From positions 1-29,487 of the forward strand of contig DINQ01000017.1 in the NCBI GenBank assembly GCA_002426795.1: 29,487 bases of DNA, in the 5' to 3' direction. The notes beneath the pieces are model-generated. The model was not told the origin of the DNA, made no database searches, and worked only from the letters and a program-made list of their open reading frames with translations. Of the stretch, positions 22,600 to 29,487 are shown piece by piece; within the stretch, counting starts at the first letter, position 1; every line of letters starts with the position of its first letter. The position numbers and the translations under genes were made by a program. This stretch comes from Bacteroidales bacterium UBA5536. Its GTDB lineage: Bacteria > Bacteroidota > Bacteroidia > Bacteroidales > F082.

Positions 22600-24900
22600 T
22601 TAGCTTTTATAAGGAAAAATGATTTCAACACGGGTACCAGTTGCTTCATTGGTTTCATTCTTCAAATCTATAATTTTCAGGAAATCATTTTTAAACTTCC
22701 CATTCCAAATATTGGCCAGGCGTTTTTTTGTGATACTGATTCCACGCGATTCGTGCGAAGTGACACGCGTCGACTGCTTGCCCGAGGCTGCTCTGCCGAT
22801 GCCATTGTCCTGAATCACACACAGCATGGCGTGCTGATCGACCAATTCGAAGCGTAAATCCAAAATGCCTTTGCCAGCCTTTGACCGCAGCCCGTGTTTG
22901 ATGGCGTTTTCAACAAAAGGCTGCGCCAACATTGGGGGCACCTCGAAGTCTTCTGCATCTATAGCGTCGTCGATAAAAATGTTATAGGCAAATGCATTGT
23001 TCATTCTTAGTTGTTCCAGTTCAATATTAAGTTTTAAACCGGCGCATTCTTCCTCCAGACTCACATAGCTTTTCGAAGAACTATCCAAATAATAGCGCAT
23101 GAGCCGGGCAAATTTTGACAGGAATATTTCGGCCTGCATGGTGTTGTTTTCGGATATGAACGCCTGAATAGAATTTAAGGCGTTGAACATAAAATGAGGA
23201 TTCATTTGTGCCCTCAGCAAGCGGTGTTCGGTTTCTAATTGATCTTGTTCCAAACGCAGTTGGTTGCGTGAGATTTTGATCCGCTGACGGTTGTAGAGGA
23301 TGATGATGATCAACAATAACAAACCCGCAATCACTATCACATAAATGACTTTCATCCGTTGCAAATAAAGTTCCTTGTTCTTTTTTTCGATTAAAAGACT
23401 TTGATTTTCAAGCTGTTCTTCTTTTATTTTTAGGTTTAAACGACTTTCTGCCTGGCTTACTTGTTCCTGTTTTTCGGTATTGAAAAGCGAATCATAGATA
23501 ACCGTATAGGTCTTATAATAGCTGAGCGCCTGTTTGTAATCTTGTTTTTGCTCGTGCAACTGGCTTAATGCCAGCAGATTTTTAATTTGCAAATCCAGAT
23601 CACCAGTTTGTTGATTAAGGGCGAGGCTTTCTTCTAAAAATCGATCGGCAACAGCATACGATTTCATGGTAGAGTAAAGGCTACCCAGGTTGTGTGCAGC
23701 TTTGGCCTGTTCGTTCATGAGCTCATGAGAAACTGCCAGTTGATAGCCCTTTTGAATGGTTTTTTCGGCTTCTGCAAGTTTTCCGCTTTTTAGCAGGTGG
23801 TTACCTAGTATGTTGTATGCCATTGTGTTGAGTTCCGGATTGCTCGCGGTAAATTCCATTTCTTTGGCCTGTTGCGCAAAGTAAAGTGCAGAATCGGGTT
23901 GGCTAAGTGCATCAAACATGAGCGATAAATTAAACATAGCCCTCACAACAACCTGACTATTGCCCATTGTTTGAGCTTTCGAAAAGGCCTTTTGGTAAAA
24001 ATCTTTCGCTTTGTCGTTTTGCCCGGTTTGCTGATATAGATTTCCTAGATTTAACAAAAGAGAGGGGAGTTGATCAGTGCGGGAAACTTTATCGAGTTGT
24101 ATAATCGCCATTTCATAGTCCTGAATAGCAGCTTCCAAATCTCCAAGTCGCAGCAAAACATTCCCACGGTTATTGAGCAGCGCTACCAATACGTAGTAAT
24201 CCTTCTGGTCTTGCGCCTCATGAATAGCCTGATTATATAGCTCAAGGGCTTCATAGTATTTGGCAGATTTAAAATAACTGGAACCGAGACCCAAAATGAG
24301 CGAGCTGTTAATATTCGCAGGATTGATTAATTTGTTGATCTCTAAGGCTCTGTTATAGAATTGAATGGCAGTATCACTTTTCCCGAGTTGGCTGTAACAA
24401 TTTCCCAGATTGGTGAGCGAAAGGATGATGGCTCCCGAGTTGTTGAGGCGTTCTTTGATGCGCAGTGATTCAAGATGCAGCTGGATCGCTTTTTCCAACT
24501 CGTTGTTGTTAAAATAGATTAAGGCTTTGTTGTTCAGAATGTTGGAGGCTTCCAGTTCATTTCCGACAGCTTCGAAGAGCTGAAATGCATCATCGTAATA
24601 GGCTTGTGCCAGTGTGGTATCGTTTTTATAGAAGTAGATGATGCCAAGATTTTTCTTTGCGAAGGCAAGTTCTTCCGTAAGCTGATATTTTTCGGCCAAT
24701 AGTCCGGCTTTCTGAGAAAAATCGGCAGCTGAATCAAGGTTAACGCTAAAGTACAGTTTTGCCAGGCGATTGAGGATGGCGGCTTTTTCTTTGTCGTTGC
24801 TGCTGGTCAGGCGCTTTTGCAGCGAATCGATGGGCGAAGATTTTACTCCTGAAGCCAGTAAGCAACTAAAAACCAGGAAGCTATAGAAAAACTTTTTCAT
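22600..24900 (-). CDS. TPR sensor histidine kinase (LytS/His_kinase type)
   Basis: A 766-residue membrane sensor kinase. Signal peptide 1-22; a periplasmic tetratricopeptide-repeat region (about 30-480, many helix pairs such as ILNRLAKLYF, SLTNLGNCYSQLG and AAHNLGSLYS); a coiled stretch; one transmembrane helix (518-537, VIYVIVIAGLLLLIIIILYN); a coiled linker; a His_kinase domain with H569 in QMNPHFMFNALNS; and a HATPase domain with N box FVENAIKHG and G box QDNGIG. This is the common Bacteroidota partner of LytTR regulators. The TPR region probably senses a protein or peptide in the periplasm; the ligand is unknown. A strong promoter (24921-24952) precedes ATG 24900. The response regulator follows after 3 nt. 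Confidence 0.95.
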   Translation of the reverse strand: MKKFFYSFLVFSCLLASGVKSSPIDSLQKRLTSSNDKEKAAILNRLAKLYFSVNLDSAADFSQKAGLLAEKYQLTEELAFAKKNLGIIYFYKNDTTLAQAYYDDAFQLFEAVGNELEASNILNNKALIYFNNNELEKAIQLHLESLRIKERLNNSGAIILSLTNLGNCYSQLGKSDTAIQFYNRALEINKLINPANINSSLILGLGSSYFKSAKYYEALELYNQAIHEAQDQKDYYVLVALLNNRGNVLLRLGDLEAAIQDYEMAIIQLDKVSRTDQLPSLLLNLGNLYQQTGQNDKAKDFYQKAFSKAQTMGNSQVVVRAMFNLSLMFDALSQPDSALYFAQQAKEMEFTASNPELNTMAYNILGNHLLKSGKLAEAEKTIQKGYQLAVSHELMNEQAKAAHNLGSLYSTMKSYAVADRFLEESLALNQQTGDLDLQIKNLLALSQLHEQKQDYKQALSYYKTYTVIYDSLFNTEKQEQVSQAESRLNLKIKEEQLENQSLLIEKKNKELYLQRMKVIYVIVIAGLLLLIIIILYNRQRIKISRNQLRLEQDQLETEHRLLRAQMNPHFMFNALNSIQAFISENNTMQAEIFLSKFARLMRYYLDSSSKSYVSLEEECAGLKLNIELEQLRMNNAFAYNIFIDDAIDAEDFEVPPMLAQPFVENAIKHGLRSKAGKGILDLRFELVDQHAMLCVIQDNGIGRAASGKQSTRVTSHESRGISITKKRLANIWNGKFKNDFLKIIDLKNETNEATGTRVEIIFPYKS

Positions 24901-24920
24901 TCAGGTATTGATTTTTTGGG

Positions 24921-24952
24921 CAAAACTAAACTAAAAAACGCATCGTGTCAAA
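24921..24952 (-). promoter_or_regulatory. Predicted promoter of the sensor kinase/LytTR operon
   Basis: On the minus strand TTTG (24949-24952), 20 nt, TAGTTTTG (24921-24928): a full match to the Bacteroidota promoter. It ends 20 nt before the kinase ATG at 24900. Confidence 0.75.
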
Positions 24953-24964
24953 TTTCGCTAACAG

Positions 24965-25019
24965 CTAAGTTATTGAAATATAGCAAGTTTTGCGTTCCGA
25001 AATACCGCTTCAGAACTTG
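24965..25019. repeat. Repeated (C)AAGTT motifs between the two-component system and the surface-protein gene
   Basis: AAGTT occurs at 24967-24971 and 24985-24989 as direct copies 18 nt apart, each preceded by AGC(T), and AACTTG (25014-25019) is an inverted copy of CAAGTT. They lie between the two divergent promoters, upstream of both. The site could be bound by the LytTR regulator, which favours spaced direct repeats, but the motif is short and AT-rich. Confidence 0.3.
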
Positions 25020-25064
25020 ATACCGCCAATTATACACCCAGCCCTGCCGCATATACACTCTGCC

Positions 25065-25095
25065 TTGATGAGCGAAAAATGTGCGGCTACTTTTG
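25065..25095 (+). promoter_or_regulatory. Predicted promoter of the large surface-protein gene
   Basis: TTG (25065-25067), 20 nt, TACTTTTG (25088-25095). The -7 box lies downstream of the alternative in-frame ATG 25079, so the start must be 25118 or 25124. Confidence 0.75.
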
Positions 25096-25123
25096 CCCCA
25101 GTAACCAATCAAAATATATGATT

Positions 25124-28100
25124 ATGAAAAAAATTATTTTTACGCTCATCCTCATAGCCACTTGTGGCCAGTTTCTTTATTCACAAGCCAATGAACAAAT
25201 TATTAACGGCGAATTTCAGTTTGGAAACGATGTGGCCATCGATGGTGAATGGGCGGTAGTAGGAAATATGTGGGACGAAGGTATCAATCCAAATATTCCG
25301 CAAACTTTTGAGGATGTGGGCTCAGTATCGGTTTACAAACAAAATGTGAACGGCACCTGGGAAATACACACTGTTTTGCAGGAAGACTTTTGGTATAATG
25401 CAACAAACGAAGTGCATGGTATCAATTATGGGATGTCAGTAGATATCGATGGCGAATGGATTGTAGTGGGAGCAGATTATGATTCGGATCAGGATCCAAC
25501 GATTGGGCCGGATGGGGTCGTTTTTGTTTACAAGTATGATGCGGTAAACGACTTTTGGTTGTTTCATCAGAAGCTATCGATCCATGATGCTGGCATAACG
25601 CCACATCCGGTCAATAATTTTGGGTTTTCTGTAGCCGTTACCGAAAGTTTGATAGTTGTAGGTGATCCTGACTATGGAGCTATAAGTGATGAAACTTTTA
25701 GGGGTGCAGTTTATATTTATGAATTGAATGCTGGTAACTGGGTTTTTTCAGAGCAAATTCTGGCGCAGGATGGATGGTCAAGTGGTGGTGATATAAATGC
25801 TGGTTACGGAGATGAATTTGGCTATGCAGTTGCTGTATGGGGGGCTGATCGGTTTATTGCAGGTGCCATAAATAAAGGTGTTGAGTTTGATTACAACAAC
25901 AGACTAGGAGCTGCCTATGTTTATCAGAAAGTAGCAGGCAATTGGAATCAAAGAGCTTTGGTCCATAATCCTAATTGGGTAGGCTATCAAAACGTGGGTT
26001 ACTCTGTTGATATAGTGGATGGTATGGCAATTATTGGGGCGCCTGCTACAAATAACCAAAAGGGTGCCTTACTGGCAGCTACCTATAACAATAATTTATG
26101 GGCCTGGCATTTAATTCCAAGTCTGCAGCGATGGGAAGAAGGCGATCGCAGAGGCGAATCAGTTTCAGTGGCTAAAGTTGATAACGATGGCAATTATTTA
26201 TTGGCTGCCGGTGTGCCTTTGTATGATGGAGACGGGAATCAGAGTGCATCTATTGGTGAAGTCAATCTATATCAGGCGCAAATACCATGGGATTTGGCGA
26301 CTTTGCATCCCAGTGTCTTTGTTTCTGAGCATGCAACAGCAGGTGATGAATTTGGTAATGCAGTTGCATTAGACAAAACAGGCAGTAACTTATTAGTTGG
26401 ATCATGGATGACAGATTCTGATCCCGAACCGGGTGCTGAAGGCGCTGTTTCGTTTTTTAATATGCAGGCCGTTTTTGCCGGAGTGTGGGATGGAGAAGAA
26501 GATGATGACTGGAACAATCCAACCAACTGGACGGATGACAACGTACCCAATGGTTTTACAGATGTGGTTATCCCGGCTGCAAGCGTTCATATGCCAACTG
26601 TTGATGGTTTTGCCCAATCCAGAAACCTGAATATTGAACAGGGTGCATCGCTTACACTTTCAGGTGAATTCGCTGAGATGAATGTAACTGGCGATGCAAC
26701 AATTAATGGGGAAATCATCATTCCTGAAGGAGCGCTCAATGAATTGGCTCAGATGATTGTCGGTGGGACTACTTTTCTGTATTGCGAGAAAGACAAGCAA
26801 TTTCCGGGTGGTTTATTTAATGGAGAAGTAACAATCAATGCATCAAGCAGTTCCTATGAAGCGAGTCTGGCCGGAGATGCTGTTATGTATGATGGTCTGG
26901 CTTTTGGCACAACCCGTGGGGAACTTTTAGTAGGAAGCCATACACTTGAGCTGCATGGACTGGTCAGCGGATATGGCTTGGGGTTAAGAACCAGTTCAAC
27001 CTCAAACCTGATACTGGCAGGCGAGCCTCCCATTCCTTTTCAAATTCCGCAAGGTGTTTCAACGCTCAATAACCTGACTGTTGACAATGGAGAGGGAGTG
27101 AGTCATATTGTTTCCGGCAGTTTGACGATCAACGGCACACTGACATTGAACAGCGGGCAATTCAAGGTTTTTACCTCGGGTGGTATTTCCACGCTTTACC
27201 TCTATAACTCGGTAGCAGGAGATCCTTCCTTGTTTTGGACTGATGAAGAGTCAGCCGTTTGGATCATGGGGTCAAATCCGGGAGTACAATATCCTTCGGG
27301 ATCATCAGAAGTGTTTGGGATGGTTGTAAACAACCCAAACCAGATAACCTTCAATAATAATTTGCTGGTGCACAACTATTTGTACTTGTTAACCGGAGGT
27401 GCCGATGCCAATGGAAATCAAGTGAGTTTTACAGCGACAGGTGAACTTTGGTCGGCAGCCGATATTACCATCGATAATGGCTTGTTCGATTTGAACAACC
27501 CGCCCCGTAAAATCCATGTAGCCAATGGCTCCAATGTGCTTTTTGATGCTGTTGGAGCAGTGGAAAATATAGAACTTGGAGGTTTTCCAATTCCCCCCAT
27601 GAACTTTTCTCCTGAACTATTTGATCAAATCGTTGCCAATCAAAACCGATCATTAAGCAATCTTACTTCGCTGGAAATACAGCCTCAAAAGGGCATTAGT
27701 GTTCAAAACCAGCTTATTGCAAACGGAGCACTGGTGCTGAAATCGGATATCAATGGCAACAGTTCGTTTATCGACGATCGCAATAGTCCGGATGATGTTT
27801 CAGCCACAGTTGAAAACTACCTCAGTGCTGGTCGCTGGCATTTTGTTTCACCCTCAGTAGAGCAATCTACGGCAGCTGCCTATTATATAGAGAATGGTTC
27901 AGACATCTGGATGAAAGAATTCAACGAGACGACAAACCAGTGGGAATATATCAGTTCGCTCACGCATCCGTTGGTTGCCGGAAAAGGCTATGCAGTTTGG
28001 GTGGATGATGCAAAAACCGATGAAACAGCTAGTTATGAGGGTATTTTAAACAATGGAGACAAATTCCTGAACCTGAGTTATTCAGGTGTTGATCATGGCT

Positions 28101-29041
28101 GGAATTTGATCGGGAATCCTTTTCCAAGCAGCCTCGACCTGAGCACAGGAAGCTGGTCGCAATCCCATACTACCAGCACAGTCTATGTTTATGATGACGG
28201 AAACTATGTTTCGAGCAATCTCTCAGGTGATGGTACACTTACCAATGCAGTGATTCCGCCTGGTCAGGGATTCTTTGTGCAGGCCAACGCAGCCAATGCT
28301 ACCTTTTTACTTCCGCAGGATGCACGTGTCCACAGCGATCAGGCGTTTTATAGGTCGGCAGCATCTTATACCGATGCGTTGATTCTAACCGTAACAAACC
28401 AAAGCAAGAAAGACAAAACCTGGGTCAGTTTCGATCCGGAGGCCTCTGATGCTTTCGACGCCGGGCGTGATGCATGGCGTTTGCAAGGAGATGCAGGTGT
28501 GCCGCAATTGTATACCCGTTTTGGCGACAGACAGTTGGCTATCAATGTGATGGGTGCGCTGATAGGCGAAAAAGAGGTGCCACTATTTTTTGAGGCTGCA
28601 ACCGATGGCAGCTATATCCTGGAGGTCTCTCTGCTCGAAAGCTTTACAGATACGGATCTGCTACTCGAAGACCATTTCACAGGTCAATTTGTGGACTTAT
28701 CCGACCAACAAACCTATGTTTTTGATGCAATTGCCGGATCAGATCCGCACCGTTTCACCCTGCATTTCATCAAAACACCAACAGGTCATTATGATCTCAG
28801 GCTTGATCATCAAAACATCGAAATGCATTGCCACAATGGTATCCTGAACCTGCGATCGACACAGGAGCTTAAAGGCGGGACAATCCAGGTTTTCGCTGTG
28901 AGCGGACAACTCTTGCTATCGACTGAGTATTCCCAGGGAAAAACGATTCAACTTCAGCTTGAAAAGTACCTGAACATGCCCGTTGTGGTGTCGCTTACCG
29001 ATGAAAATGTCCGCTTTTCAAAGCAAATAGTTGTTGATTAA
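25124..29041 (+). CDS. Large T9SS-secreted surface protein with seven FG-GAP-like propeller repeats
   Basis: A 1305-residue exported protein. Signal peptide 1-21 (MKKIIFTLILIATCG, ending LYSQ). Residues about 30-448 hold seven repeats of an FG-GAP-like pattern (FG-x-x-V-x-(3-8)-VVG, then GxVxVY): near 33, 102, 166, 232, 291, 343 and 410, matching a full seven-bladed beta-propeller. Next is a WDGEEDDDWNNPTNW/VVIP module (452-484) that often precedes adhesin-like beta-helix regions in Bacteroidota, then a long strand-rich region (about 490-1200) with GWNLIGNPFPSS. The last 80 or so residues (IQVFAVSGQLLLS to SKQIVVD) resemble a T9SS type A sorting domain; it is recognised by pattern and is less canonical than the one on the thioredoxin protein. 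A surface role in adhesion or carbohydrate binding is inferred. ATG 25118 is an equally possible start. The next gene starts 19 nt downstream. Confidence 0.85.
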   Translation: MKKIIFTLILIATCGQFLYSQANEQIINGEFQFGNDVAIDGEWAVVGNMWDEGINPNIPQTFEDVGSVSVYKQNVNGTWEIHTVLQEDFWYNATNEVHGINYGMSVDIDGEWIVVGADYDSDQDPTIGPDGVVFVYKYDAVNDFWLFHQKLSIHDAGITPHPVNNFGFSVAVTESLIVVGDPDYGAISDETFRGAVYIYELNAGNWVFSEQILAQDGWSSGGDINAGYGDEFGYAVAVWGADRFIAGAINKGVEFDYNNRLGAAYVYQKVAGNWNQRALVHNPNWVGYQNVGYSVDIVDGMAIIGAPATNNQKGALLAATYNNNLWAWHLIPSLQRWEEGDRRGESVSVAKVDNDGNYLLAAGVPLYDGDGNQSASIGEVNLYQAQIPWDLATLHPSVFVSEHATAGDEFGNAVALDKTGSNLLVGSWMTDSDPEPGAEGAVSFFNMQAVFAGVWDGEEDDDWNNPTNWTDDNVPNGFTDVVIPAASVHMPTVDGFAQSRNLNIEQGASLTLSGEFAEMNVTGDATINGEIIIPEGALNELAQMIVGGTTFLYCEKDKQFPGGLFNGEVTINASSSSYEASLAGDAVMYDGLAFGTTRGELLVGSHTLELHGLVSGYGLGLRTSSTSNLILAGEPPIPFQIPQGVSTLNNLTVDNGEGVSHIVSGSLTINGTLTLNSGQFKVFTSGGISTLYLYNSVAGDPSLFWTDEESAVWIMGSNPGVQYPSGSSEVFGMVVNNPNQITFNNNLLVHNYLYLLTGGADANGNQVSFTATGELWSAADITIDNGLFDLNNPPRKIHVANGSNVLFDAVGAVENIELGGFPIPPMNFSPELFDQIVANQNRSLSNLTSLEIQPQKGISVQNQLIANGALVLKSDINGNSSFIDDRNSPDDVSATVENYLSAGRWHFVSPSVEQSTAAAYYIENGSDIWMKEFNETTNQWEYISSLTHPLVAGKGYAVWVDDAKTDETASYEGILNNGDKFLNLSYSGVDHGWNLIGNPFPSSLDLSTGSWSQSHTTSTVYVYDDGNYVSSNLSGDGTLTNAVIPPGQGFFVQANAANATFLLPQDARVHSDQAFYRSAASYTDALILTVTNQSKKDKTWVSFDPEASDAFDAGRDAWRLQGDAGVPQLYTRFGDRQLAINVMGALIGEKEVPLFFEAATDGSYILEVSLLESFTDTDLLLEDHFTGQFVDLSDQQTYVFDAIAGSDPHRFTLHFIKTPTGHYDLRLDHQNIEMHCHNGILNLRSTQELKGGTIQVFAVSGQLLLSTEYSQGKTIQLQLEKYLNMPVVVSLTDENVRFSKQIVVD

Positions 29042-29060
29042 TCATTTAAGATTTAGAGTT

Positions 29061-29351
29061 ATGAATTGGAGAACTTACATCATAGCCGCAGGAATGCTGT
29101 GTGCATCGATAGGTGTTACGGGAGATTTACAGGCACAATTTGGTGGTGGCTCACCGCCCGATCCGGGGCCTCCACCTTCTAAAGCAAATCCGCCCCTCGG
29201 GGGCGGTTCAGCTCCGGTAGGCAGCGGAACCTTGATATTACTGAGCTTGGGAGCCGCCTATGGCATCAAGAAATACAGGCAGCATCTGGAACAAACCATA
29301 GATGAGAGCGAGAAGAATCCAGCGCAGGAAGATCATTATTCTGAGGCTTAA
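29061..29351 (+). CDS. Small exported protein with PVGSG/transmembrane/KK C-terminal tail
   Basis: A 96-residue protein made almost only of sorting elements: signal peptide (1-26, MNWRTYIIAAGMLCASIG, ending LQAQ), a Gly/Pro-rich linker (27-51, SPPDPGPPP), PVGSG (52-56), a hydrophobic helix (57-69, ending GAAYGIK), basic KKYR (70-73) and an acidic tail. The order motif-helix-basic resembles C-terminal anchoring/sorting signals of Bacteroidota proteins (the PID-CTERM-like type has PIDGG before LL and YG-KK), with PVGSG in place of the acidic core; the match is by eye and the processing enzyme is unknown. The acidic tail after KK is longer than usual. ATG 29061 is chosen for the signal peptide; the frame is open from 29031. 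It lies 19 nt after the surface-protein gene and before a terminator, so they form a two-gene unit. Confidence 0.78.
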   Translation: MNWRTYIIAAGMLCASIGVTGDLQAQFGGGSPPDPGPPPSKANPPLGGGSAPVGSGTLILLSLGAAYGIKKYRQHLEQTIDESEKNPAQEDHYSEA

Positions 29352-29356
29352 ACCTA

Positions 29357-29402
29357 AAAACCGGTGTTTTGAATGAAAAGATGCCGGTTTTGCTTTTTTT
29401 CT
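29357..29402 (+). terminator. Rho-independent terminator after the surface-protein operon
   Basis: AAAACCGG (29357-29364) pairs with CCGGTTTT (29384-29391) around a long loop that can extend the stem imperfectly, followed by a run of seven T (29394-29400). It starts 5 nt after the last stop codon. Confidence 0.8.
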
Positions 29403-29416
29403 TTCGGGCTATCCAG

Positions 29417-29451
29417 AGGCACGAATCATCGTTCCCAAGGCACGAAACATC
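29417..29451. repeat. Direct repeat AGGCACGAAwCATC, 21-nt period
   Basis: Two copies, 29417-29430 and 29438-29451, match at 13 of 14 positions and start 21 nt apart (two helical turns). A TAnnTTTG-like box (TAGATTTG, 29469-29476) lies 17 nt downstream, so the pair may be an operator for a gene beyond the window. No CDS is visible from here to the end. Confidence 0.5.
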
Positions 29452-29487
29452 ATTTAGCGCGCTACCTTTAGATTTGCAAAAGCATTT

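Noticed and set aside
29417..29451. Two direct repeats as the start of a CRISPR array
   Set aside because: Repeats of 14 bp with a 7-nt gap are far too short for CRISPR, and no cas gene is present.

Overview
The window reads as chromosomal DNA of a member of the Bacteroidota (Bacteroidales or a close relative). Support comes from type IX secretion (T9SS) C-terminal domains on two proteins, a DUF4296 lipoprotein, a DUF5686/CarboxypepD_reg outer-membrane protein, A-rich start regions without clear Shine-Dalgarno sequences, and repeated use of the Bacteroidota promoter (TTG or TTTG, about 19-20 nt, then TAnnTTTG). No rRNA, tRNA, insertion sequence, phage gene or CRISPR array was seen. Most of the window is ordinary core genome; the right end (from about 21.8 kb) is more lineage-specific.

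Layout. 1-2471 (+): a coupled run of an M16 zinc peptidase (cut at its 5' end by the window edge), a small exported protein and an O-methyltransferase. 2478-4825: purine metabolism, with purE (-) back to back with hpt and a double-length adenylate kinase (+). 4988-7702 (+): a GH77 4-alpha-glucanotransferase with two CBM20 modules and a long catalytic insertion, closed by a terminator. 7790-8140 (-): two very small genes, one a zinc ribbon. 8394-9227 (+): deoC. 9335-10547 (+): a thioredoxin-fold protein with a T9SS signal and a lipoprotein. 10537-13135 (-): recQ followed by a DUF4296 lipoprotein. 13676-18384 (+): kdsD, an AhpD-like protein, a DUF5686 outer-membrane protein and lptB, a set weighted to envelope and lipopolysaccharide (LPS) biogenesis. 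18409-19140 (-): pssA. 19276-20601 (+): an alginate-export-type porin. 20630-21841 (+): queA. 21850-24900 (-): a TPR sensor kinase with a LytTR response regulator. 25124-29351 (+): a 1305-residue secreted protein with seven FG-GAP-like repeats, then a 96-residue exported protein with a PVGSG/transmembrane/KK tail, closed by a terminator.

How it fits together. Envelope construction dominates: KdsD makes the Kdo precursor, LptB powers LPS export, PssA feeds phosphatidylethanolamine synthesis, and two barrel proteins sit in the outer membrane. PurE, Hpt and Adk cover de novo and salvage purine steps. DeoC and the glucanotransferase feed carbon into central metabolism.

The points most worth following are the tandem adenylate kinase whose second half has lost key residues, the propeller protein paired with the PVGSG mini-protein, the DPE2-like glucanotransferase, a symmetric element between purE and hpt, and a branched inverted-repeat element upstream of deoC. 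The promoter boxes also settle several start codons.
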